Assembly (NCBI RefSeq): GCF_001039355.2
Contig: NW_019775434.1
Coordinates: forward strand, 362,462-407,862
From: Lingula anatina
Lineage: Eukaryota; Brachiopoda; Lingulata; Lingulida; Lingulidae
Direction of reading: 5' to 3'
DNA: 45,401 nucleotides
Shown one piece after another: positions 1 to 9,200 of this stretch; position 1 is the first letter of the stretch; every line of letters starts with the position of its first letter. The notes under the pieces were generated by a model. The model ran no database searches, was not told the DNA's origin, and was given only the letters and a program-made list of their open reading frames with translations. The position numbers and the translations under genes were made by a program.

Positions 1-48
1 GAGAACAAAACATACATTCTACCAAGATATGCAGTTTCAAGTCGAAAA

Positions 49-456
49 TTAGTACTTAGTGGCATAGCCACGTGACCGGATAATAGCTGCCAGTCTGAGA
101 GGCAAGGATTCATATAATTGTCTGATGCGTTCAGGGCTTATGCTGGCCCAAGCATGAAACACTGAATCTAACAGAGTTTGTCTGCTGGTAGGACGGGCAT
201 TTGTCCAAAAGTTTGACACATCATTCCACACATTTTCTATTATGTTTGCACCCGGACTCTGGACAGGCCACATCACCCTGCGAATGTCTTGTTGGTCAAA
301 CCAATCATCAACTGCTCTGGGTCTGTGACAAGGAGCATTGTCATCCTGGTGAACAAATGTATAATTCCTGTCACCAAACATGTTAGTAATAAATGGAAGC
401 AAGCCTGACTCCAAAACATCGATATATTTCTGGTGATTCATGTTTCCATCAACCAC
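49..456 (-). pseudogene. Tc1 transposase, C-terminal catalytic fragment
   Basis: This 135-residue open frame is the C-terminal half of a Tc1-family DDE transposase, the enzyme that cuts and rejoins transposon ends. It contains the second catalytic aspartate in QDDNAPCH and the catalytic glutamate in SPGANIIENVWND, with 34 residues between them. That is the DD34E spacing typical of Tc1. The chain ends in the usual way with a YATKY-like tail just after an RSRG segment. The first catalytic aspartate is missing here and lies in a separate fragment near 1537-1560. Because it is severed from the DNA-binding part it cannot act alone. Confidence 0.88.
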
Positions 457-514
457 TACCGATTAAATAATCAAACACAGTTAGCATTTTAATAACATGC
501 TTGTGACATCAATT

Positions 515-538
515 GCACCTCTATATTGGGGTTGGGTG
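515..538. repeat. 24-bp direct repeat, copy 1 (Tc1 breakpoint)
   Basis: The sequence here recurs exactly 1,000 bases downstream at 1515-1538 with a single mismatch. Both copies sit at the points where Tc1 homology breaks, so the repeat marks the rearrangement junctions. Confidence 0.85.
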
Positions 539-664
539 TTTGCTCTGACCTCTGATGACAGACGGGTCCGATGCTGGCGAACTGCTGGTAAAGCATTTGA
601 ACCACATGCACTGAATTTTTGAACCCGGAGCAGCATATCCATCATGGTGTGGGGCTGCATCAGC
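539..664 (+). pseudogene. Inverted central fragment of Tc1 transposase
   Basis: Read on the plus strand, this stretch gives DDRRVRCWRTAGKAFEPHA, a stop, and then SIMVWGCIS near 638-664. These match the central Tc1 segment between the first and second catalytic aspartates (the usual WRRPGE and VMVWG blocks). Its neighbours on both sides are in the opposite orientation, so this piece has been inverted relative to the rest of the copy. Confidence 0.75.
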
Positions 665-755
665 ATTAGGGTCTCACATGAAGAAGCTTGTATTAAAGTT
701 TCACTCTCCTGGAACCATGAATAATTAAAAATAATTCATCGTTTAACCCCAAAAA

Positions 756-1349
756 GGAACATACGTTACTGTCACAAATACAAAACGTCCAACTGTGAAA
801 CGTTCTATTCACTTTGAAAATTTTAGCCATCACTGGTTTTGTTCATTGATTTATCTCCTACAAGTAGCCTATAACGTTGCTAAAAATTATAATAATCTTC
901 TGTATAGAGCAGTTAATTGTTTTTGAGCGACTTCAGTTTGCTTGTCACAGAATGTTAAAAAATGGGGAAAATACACCCTACCAACAGTAAAATAAGCATT
1001 AAATAAAACATTTTCCCTTCATGATCCAAATATTATATCAGAAATGTCAAACTATCATGGAACCACAATATATTGTTCGGTCAGCAAAAGAAAACATTGT
1101 ATCTCTTGCACACAAGTACTTGAACAAAATGAAACATTTTGACAATTTTTCTAGGGAACATACGTTACCTAGTATAAGTGATGACGCAAAGCCCTTTGAG
1201 ATACAGTTTAAATATTTATAAAAACGTCCTTACGTCATGTCTAATTTACCATGACTGAACCACTAAAAAATATATCGGAACGCAGCATAAAAATGAAAAT
1301 GAAATGGCAAGAACATACGTTACCGTACGGTTTTTGGAACATACGTTAC
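756..1349. repeat. Four interspersed copies of GAACATACGTTAC
   Basis: The 13-mer gaacatacgttac occurs at 757-769, 1156-1168, 1311-1323 and 1337-1349, always on the plus strand. In three of the four it is preceded by another g. The spacing is irregular. The block lies between the two Tc1 breakpoint repeats and is otherwise AT-rich, with no gene I can recognise. Confidence 0.85.
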
Positions 1350-1499
1350 CATATAGGGCTCTTTGCGTAATGTTAAAGACATGGTAAAATTAAAAAATTG
1401 AATTTCAGTTGAGACAGTCGTGGATTTTTGTTCTATACACATATATGTTTTGAAATATTGTATACAATTTTGAATTCATTCATTTTTATTTTTTGACAC

Positions 1500-2136
1500 T
1501 TCAGCATGTGAAATGCACCTCTATATTGGGTTTGGGTGCAAAGCGACACTCATCAGAAAAAAATTTATATGACCAATTGTCATGGACTGTCCGGTTCCAG
1601 ATTCTGTTGGCCTTAGTTCACTCTTCGTTGCCTGTTTTGTAACGATATAAGAGGTTTCAGTCTTGCAACCCTGCTGTACACTCTCTGAGCACGTAACCGA
1701 CGACAGTTTTCACAGACAGATTCTTATGTGTGAAATTGTTCCACTGTGTTGTCAACTGACAAGCAATGTTGAACCTTGACAACCTGGACATCAAAATCAG
1801 TCGTCGGTCTTCACGGTCAGTAGTTTTTCTTGGATAACCCATCAGAGGCAATTTGTCTCTTGATCCAGTGTTTCTATACCGAGACCAGACCATCTGCACG
1901 GTTCTAACTGAACAATTCAACAGTATCGATATTCTGACATTGCTTATATTCCACCTCTTCAGGTTAATAACTTGACGTCTATTATCGTTAGATAGTATCC
2001 TGTATCTTGTCATATTGGAGAAAGACAGGAATGACATTTGCTGTACATGTACAAGACCAACAATACAATTCCATGGTGCAGCGGTTTTATACTCATTAGT
2101 CACATTATAAGTAGACCAGGCATTATAACTGCCCAA
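1500..2136 (-). pseudogene. Tc1 transposase, N-terminal DNA-binding fragment
   Basis: The minus-strand frame at 1657-2136 contains a paired-like helix-turn-helix region (NDNRRQVINLKRW, NVRISILLNCSVRTVQMVW) and then the GYPRKTTDREDR block found in Tc1 transposases between the two DNA-binding subdomains. After a stop codon the homology continues to FSDECRF at about 1537-1560, which holds the first catalytic aspartate. It then breaks off at a sequence that is duplicated at 515-538. The order of motifs is correct for Tc1, but the in-frame stop and the truncation show it is a pseudogene. Confidence 0.82.
1515..1538. repeat. 24-bp direct repeat, copy 2 (Tc1 breakpoint)
   Basis: This is the partner of the repeat at 515-538, in the same orientation with one mismatch (base 531 is g, base 1531 is t). 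It lies directly after the FSDECRF-coding segment of the N-terminal transposase fragment. Confidence 0.85.
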
Positions 2137-2139
2137 GAT

Positions 2140-2640
2140 CTGCCTACTTTGATTACTCTGATTTAGGGGGTGACACTTCTATTGTCCAGTGTGTGTATAT
2201 AGCCTACATATACTTAGCCATCAAACATGTCCTACTGCTAAACACATCCAGGCTATAAGGGTGTAGGCCCCTACCATGCTTGGGTGCAAAACATGCTTAG
2301 GAGCTAAATGCGTTGAAAAAATCAGACAAAGCAGGCACTTGGATGTTTTTACAGTGTACGTTATAATTGTGTACCTGTGTTTTGTACCAAAACACTATTT
2401 CATGCAAGAATGTTGTCTAACAACTGGATGGGGTTCATACAATGCTGTTATCTGCTGTTGAGTCAACTTTCAAATCCATTGTTTATCCAACGTATTATCA
2501 AAGTTATGGCTCAACGTTGTTTCAACGTTAAAAGAACATAATTTGCCCGCTGGGCAATGTGTTGAAACTAATTTTCATTTTCTTTTTTATTGTTTAATTG
2601 ATTCAGGTATATTTCCAGGATAATGCAAAGTACACTACGT
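2140..2640. other. Non-coding, no recognisable gene
   Basis: I see no coding potential here. Near 2505-2560 the sequence has several CAACGTT words followed by tttgcccgctgggca, which reads like the edge of an old interspersed repeat, but I cannot name a family. Confidence 0.5.
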
Positions 2641-3711
2641 ATAGATTTGTAGACCCCTCTCCGTGAATTTGTAGCCCTTTCCCTTCGCTAGCCTCCTAGC
2701 GCTCTCACTGTATTGGGGTTAACTTATTGTTTGACGGGTAGTGGCGTGTTCAATCTTGGGAGGGGTGTCAGCCGGACTTCATTTGCCAGTAACCCCCATG
2801 TTGCGGGGATAAGTGGCGTGATCGATCTGGTGAGGGGTGCTTGGCTGGATATTATTGGCCAGAAACCCCGATTTTAGTTAGTTACACTTAGAACGTTCTT
2901 CATTCACTCACACGATACCCAGAAAATACACGCCATTCAAGTTTTAGGAAGAAGCAATTTCGTCAACCGTAGGAGTTTAAGTTTGATTTTGTTGATAAGT
3001 TAAAGTGAGTTTATAGTGAGTTTTAAGTTTGTTTTATTATTTAGTTATTAAATTTAGTTGACAAATATAGCTTAAATTGCTACCGCGACGATCTTTGTTA
3101 TGGTTCAGAATCCAGTAACGATGTCGATTTACTTAGGGTGATTTCGTGTTTTTTTTTTTGTTCACGGAAAGTGTCACTATATACGATTTACCTGGTGTAT
3201 TTTATTGTATAAACCCTATGTAAAAAGCTAGAATTCGATCGTAGAACGGATATTTGGCTTAGCGCAAACTTGCCGTATTACTGTGTTAGCGTCGGGATAC
3301 AAGTGATCTCGTTTAGAGTTTAAAATAGCGTATCAGCGAACTTATTGTTGGCTCCAGTTTTCAGGTCACTGCGAATCTGTAGCACTTTTTCAGTACTGCT
3401 TCGCACGTTTTAGTCGGTGACACCACTTCTTGTAAAAATTTACACTTGTTTAACTAATAGGTTACTGTAAATGCTCTTAAATTTAGTACAGATACGTTCT
3501 ATTGTGAAATGGTAAATTTGCACTTAAGCTTTAGTACAAAGAACGTTCTTACCTTTATTACCGTAGCGTTGAGTTTTACAAAGCATTCTAAATATTGTCA
3601 CAACTGTGTTACCGTAATTGGCCTTCATTTCTGGACGAAATCTTTTTGTAAAATTTACTTTGTTATTGCCTTTGTAATTATATTTTGTTTATTTTTTCTA
3701 ATTTAAGACGT
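2640..3711. promoter_or_regulatory. CpG-dense non-coding island, possible promoter or LTR-like block
   Basis: CpG is unusually frequent here, roughly 20 or more in 3061-3480 by eye, in DNA of modest GC content. Flanking regions have few. It lies upstream of and in the same direction as the Roco gene, so it could be that gene's promoter and untranslated first exon. It could equally be a piece of a transposable element. The palindrome gaacgttctt, which fits two heat-shock-element half sites, occurs at 2891-2900 and 3541-3550. No start site or TATA box can be assigned. Confidence 0.3.
2739..2872. repeat. Imperfect 72-bp tandem duplication
   Basis: Two diverged units share the words gtggcgtg, gaggggtg, ttggccag or ttgccag, and aacccc in the same order. 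The first unit is about 2739-2801 and the second about 2811-2872, so the period is about 72 bases. Confidence 0.65.
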
Positions 3712-3739
3712 GTTGTGTTGTGTTGTGTTGTGTTGTATT
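3712..3739. repeat. (TGTTG)n microsatellite
   Basis: A run of about five tgttg units closes the CpG-dense block. Confidence 0.85.
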
Positions 3740-6006
3740 GGTATGCTGTCTGATGACAAAAGTCAACGGTCAGAACAAGAAGTTATAACTTCTTGGTCTG
3801 TTATAACTCCTTGGAACAACCAAGATAAATTCCCATCAGAATCCACCCATGGCAAAGTGCCAAAATCCAAAGTGGCCACCAATGCATAGGAAATGGGTAT
3901 TTTTTGGGCATTTCATGGAAACTGGATAATTTTGAAACTTGTGAAAAGTATCATTTCTTATGTTTAAAGGCACGGCCATTCAAATGTTTAGAAATCATCA
4001 GAAATCAAGGCCATGCCTAAATTTCAAGGTCAATCTAAAAAAAAAAAAAAATTAATAGCCTAAAATACAACATTATGACTTTTTTTATTCTTTCAAAAAT
4101 GAACTTTTCATGATTTTTCTAGCTCCTATTGAGAACTGCATACAAGAGATCACCAATGCGGTTGAACTATAGATGAATTTATTGAGCGTCAAACTGGCAG
4201 GTCATCTGTAAATTATTTTGCCAATTAACATATATGTTCATTATGCTGTTAAAAATGCAAAAACCCAGTTAGGAAGTGGACTAGATAAGGATCTGGCCAG
4301 TGACATATATATGTCACAAGGTCAAACCTAAAAATGATGTGAAATACACAACACTCTATATTTTTACAAAAATATAAACTCTTGATAAAATGATGGAATA
4401 TTCCAACAAAACACTTGATCTGTAATTTCAACAAGGTTTCAATAAGGTTTCAATAAGTATGACAAATGCAATGTTCAACCAGATCATTAGTGTATTTATT
4501 CACAGAGGTATTTTTTTCTTGTTGTAACTTCCAAGTTACAGTATTTTTGTTGAACCTTTTCCATTTGAGTTCCTTTTGGCTAGCAGTTGTTCATTAATCC
4601 CAAATTTCTAAAAAAAAAGCAATTGTGCAGATTGCCAATGTCACCCTGTCTCCAATGCAGAGTTGGGATGTTGTAAAAGCCCTTCATGTGTTCTTGAAGT
4701 CCTAAACTCTTTGTACTGTAGATGCATCTTTGATTACCATTGACCCTGTTCCTAAATAAGAGCCTATCTCAGTTTGTCCAATATATTTCCTGACTCTCTT
4801 TCATCCAGCCCAGTATAGAGTACCCCAACATTGCCCTTGGAATACAAATCAAGAGATTAAACTGGCCAGGTGGTCCATTTGCTCAACTTCTTCTCAATAA
4901 AAAGTGGTGTTGGCCTGGTACTATAAGATTGGGCGTTGACGTTTTGAAATGTAATGGTCATTATGAGTTGTAGTACAGGGGACCATCTGTGTCACAATTT
5001 CCTTCAGAACCTATGGAATGGTCTGACACAATAGCAGATAGTAATTCACAAAATGGGCTGATGATGATCCAACACCATGAGCAATTTTTTTACCACACTT
5101 TCTTCAGAAAACGTCACACAAACATAACATTGATGACAAAGTTAGTCATCAAAACAACGAACTTCAAGTAGGAATCTCAATTTATGAGAAATTCTGACAT
5201 GCCACTAGTGGAGCAATTGACATAATTAAGTTGATGGAGCCATTCATTATTTGTTAGGTCAAAAGTGATCCCTTGTGTGTTGTGCTTACCCTAGGCCATC
5301 ATTGAAGGGCCTTTCATTTACTTTTCCTCTAGGAAAGAAGGTTTTGACAGGATGTTGCCACTTAATAATAATAGTTGCTGACAATGCTCTGCCCTAACTA
5401 TGAATCTGGTTATCTTAACAGGACAACCAGTGCAAATAACTGTATGGTCCTGCATGTCGCATGGCTTTTGCTGCTAGAACAACAAACTAAAAGCATGAGC
5501 CATTTTAAGGTGACCTTCTGTTTGTGTACATCACGCAGCATCCACAAGTACCGTTTCAAATGTGCTTTTGCAAGTCGGTGTGGGTGTGTTTCTGCTTGCA
5601 GGCACATTTTTGCAGTGTATAATATGTACATTTTTTATGTAGAGAAACAGCTGTATCTACATACATAGCCATCACCTTTGTCTCTAATTACGCAGCAGGG
5701 TATTCAGGGCACAGACTGTGATCACAAGATACCTCAAATAGATTTTTAGATTTTTAGAAAATAGATTCTTCATGTGAATGGTCCCTAAGTCTGTTGATGA
5801 ATTCATTGTATTTAATTTGTGTCTTGTCTAAAGAATTCCCTTTGTTCAAGACAAGCAAGACACTTCAGTATAATATAGGAGTCTTTTTAGAAAGGACTGC
5901 AATGGAGATTTTGGGAACCTTTTTAATGAGTACTTTTTAAGCAGATTTCTTTAAAAGAAACTGACCTCTAACTTGCTTGTAATAATGAAAACAATTTATT
6001 TCATAG
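3740..6006. other. Non-coding region upstream of the first recognised Roco exon
   Basis: This AT-rich sequence shows no conserved domain in any frame. Short open frames such as 5375-5668 have no recognisable protein features. Further 5' exons of the Roco gene may be hidden here, because the first exon I recognise begins at a splice acceptor and needs an upstream exon ending with one extra base. I could not identify one with confidence. Confidence 0.45.
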
Positions 6007-6230
6007 TTGCAGCAAAAGTTCTTCAGAATACACACACAATCCAGTCAGAAGGATCACCTGTTGAAGTAACTGTTTCTCCCTGTACAGTAGAAATTGCTGA
6101 GCAGCACAAGTTGCTGTCCATTGAAACAATATCACCATCTACATCAAGCAGTGATAGCTTCATTGTCCTTGATAAAGAAGAGGATGAGGTGGAGAGTGAT
6201 ACTTTAAGTTTTTTGAAAGCATATCCACAG
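6007..6230 (+). CDS. Roco gene exon A: acidic segment
   Basis: This exon ends at an excellent donor (CAG then GTATGA) in phase 0. Its start is less certain: acceptor AGs lie at 6005-6006 and 6011-6012, and both imply one base contributed by an upstream exon. An ATG at 5985 in the same frame would give an N-terminus MKTIYFIVAAK, but that would require reading through the acceptor. The encoded chain is Ser/Thr-rich and then strongly acidic, with SFIVLDKEEDE around 6150-6190. No domain is recognised. Confidence 0.65.
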
Positions 6231-9200
6231 GTATGAAGTATTAAATTGTCTTCTAAACTGTAGACCTATCATTCATGCTATTTCAAATATCCTGTAAGTG
6301 ATGTAATTAATTATGTTTACAAAATGCCATGTTCTTTCTTGAAGTCAGAAGTGTCCTTAATGTCAGATTTTTAAATGTCTCAGTTTTTTTTATACATGAA
6401 AGAAATGTTTAATTTCTACAGAATCCACAGTCCCAGCTTCTCACAGAGAGAGACATTGAGAACCAGGACACAGTTAAAGGAACAGATGGCAAAACCAAAA
6501 ACCAGTACATCTATTTTGACCATTTGGCAGAAGGTCTAACTGGGCTAAATCCAGCTGGAACTTTACAACATGGACACATAAATAAACCAGATGGAAAGCA
6601 AGCAGAGACAAATATGGTCAAAAATGAAATGGATCAGTTTGAAAGGAAGAGAGGGAATGATGGCACACAAATGTATGTACATGTATCAGGCTGTGGTACT
6701 GAGGCAGAATCCTACATGGACCAAGAAAGTGGAAAAACATACAGCTGTGGTGGGCATAACAAAGATAAAATACAACAGTCACATCTGTCTCAAGTCTTGC
6801 ATCCCCATTTGCTTCTTGCAAGAAGAACTGATGGTGGTAGCCATGCACATGAACAACAACTCACGCTGAGTTCCATGCCATTTCGGTCACTAACACAGAG
6901 TGAAGAGTTTCGGTTAAAACCAGGTCATTCACCACCTCCTGCAGAAATGTACATATCAGGCTATGGTATTGATGCAGAATCCCATATGGAGCAAGAAAGT
7001 GGGAAAACATATATCAGTGGTGGGCATAACAAAGATAAAATACAACAGTCACATCTGTCTCAAGTCTTGCACCCCCATTCGCTTCTTGCAAGAAGAACTG
7101 AGGGTGGTAGTCATGCACATGAACAACAAGTCATGCTGAGTTTGATGCCATTCCGGTCACTAACACAAAGTGAAGAGTTTCGGTTAAAACCAGGTCATTC
7201 ACCACCTCCTGCAGAAATGTGCATATCAGGCTATGGTATTGATGCAGAATCCCATATGGAGCAAGAAAGTGGGAAAACATATATCAGTGGTGGGCATAAC
7301 AAAGATAAAATACAACAGTCACATCTGTCTCAAGTCTTGCATCCCCATTCGCTTCTTGCAAGAAGAACTGAGGGTGGTAGTCATGCACATGAACAACAAG
7401 TCATGCTGAGTTTGATGCCATTCCGGTCACTAACACAAAGTGAAGAGTTTCGTTTAAAACCAGGTCATTCACCATCTCCAGTGAACACTGACCTGCCAGA
7501 AGTTCACCAGCTGGGAACTGGTGCCAAATATGCTGCTGCAGAGGAAAGAATGGGAAAAAGTTCTCTTCCAAATTTGTCATGCAGTTCTGCAGGGCATACT
7601 GATGACAAGAAAAGTGACAGAGGGAATCCAGAGCAACCACAAAGCACAGCTTTTAGGGAATACGGAGAAAACAGTCAAGCCCAGACACAACCAGCCACAA
7701 CACAAGACATTGAGGAAGAATTTGGAAGAAAAAGATCGACAGGGCATACAAATATTGGTCACCTGCATCCAAACACCAACCTTACTGATAGCAACTACAT
7801 TTTGACCAATGAGGATCCTGTCCAGAGCTCTGGTCACACACATCACCACGAATACAGTCAGCCACCTCCCATTGCCCGTTCTGAACCCCATATTCAGCAG
7901 GATCCTGGTCACTCTGCAGGTGGTCATGCTGGTCAAATTCATCAGTATGGAGGGCCGCAAGAAAAGATGACCATTCCAGGAGATGTACGTGATCCACAGT
8001 CAGGGCAATCTTCCCCATGGCTTCTTCACTCTCCTCCTAGTGGTGATCAAACCAAGCAGGTGCCCCATATGACACAAAGTATACATATACCAAAGATGAG
8101 AGAGTCAGCAGATAGAGGGAGACAAAGTGATTTACCCCCACAAGCTGAACAAGGTAAATTGATTCAGATGTTATCAAAGACCATGCCCTCCATGGCACAG
8201 CTTGGTTCTCAGCTTGGCCTTACAGAAGAACAAATGAACCAAGAAGGCATGGCAGCTATGTTGCTGCACCTAGCTAATGAAAATGCAAAGCTTAAAGCAC
8301 AGCAACTACCAGATTGTGATGAAGATACAAAGAAGTCTGTTGCAGAAGAGGAATATCTGCCCCATCGCCAGCATGAGAAAGGTTAGCATTGATTTTGCAA
8401 AAGAAGGAGGTCAGCAACAGATTGGCACTGAAATAGTTTTTATAGCCATGTACAGGTTTTAGAAATTGTTTTTAAAATGGAGTCGAACCAAAGATGTTAC
8501 AATGTATAATGACAGTGCCTTAGTACATGTGCCTTTCCCATTGGTTAACAGCCATTTCTTACTAACAAAACCTTAAAAATTTTGTGGTGCAAAATTAACT
8601 GAGTTTTGGCCTTTTTTGGGGACAACTGTTCAGTCATCAGACAATTATTCACTTAGAAATATATAAAGGGTTACTTTCTGGAGTCTTGAAGGCTAACTGC
8701 AGGTGCGTACGGAAGCCATCTTCCAGGGTCTTTCGGAAAAGGGTCAGAATTTTTCAAGTGTACATTGACAGGCATGTTTTTTTTCTGTCGGAAGACAGAT
8801 TAAAATGGAAGATGGATCAACAAAAATAATTTGGAAGACTGTCAGATAATATTTCTGGATTTGCCCCTGAACTGATTTGAAAGTGTTCATTAGCAGCATG
8901 TAGGATACAAGCTAGATAGTTTAGCAGCATTTTGTTGTGATACGTCTCATTTATATTATATTTATAGTTGTAAGTAAAATCTCAGAATAAATCAATTCAG
9001 ATATTTTGAGATTAAAAAACAATTGGCATATTTTCAGTGGTAGAGGAAAGAAGTACAAACGCCGAGTTAGCAGATCCTGGCAGAAGTATTTTAGTTGAAG
9101 TCACTATGTCTGGACCTGCAGAATGTTTTGAGGAAGAAGAGCTGAAATTCTTGTTTGAAAATGCCAAACGTACTGGAGGGGGAGATATTGACAAGTTTTA

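Larger units (their letters stand above)
49..2136 (-). mobile_element. Decayed, rearranged Tc1/mariner-family DNA transposon
   Basis: This block carries pieces of one Tc1-type transposase in the wrong order. The N-terminal DNA-binding part lies at 1500-2136 on the minus strand, the C-terminal catalytic part at 49-456 on the minus strand, and the missing central part at about 539-664 on the plus strand. Stop codons and the inversion make it non-functional. I could not identify terminal inverted repeats, so the outer limits are those of the coding remnants only. Confidence 0.85.

Noticed and set aside
2640-3720. Complete LTR retrotransposon
   Set aside because: No second LTR, no gag or pol frame, and no primer-binding site were seen in the flanking sequence.
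5375-5668. 97-codon plus-strand frame as an upstream Roco exon
   Set aside because: No domain, no convincing splice sites, and an overlapping minus-strand frame of similar length suggests chance.
5985-6230. ATG at 5985 as the true start with a signal peptide (MKTIYFIVAAK)
   Set aside because: The hydrophobic stretch is short and interrupted, and a pyrimidine-rich acceptor overlaps it. The downstream domains are cytosolic, so an internal exon is more likely. It remains possible.
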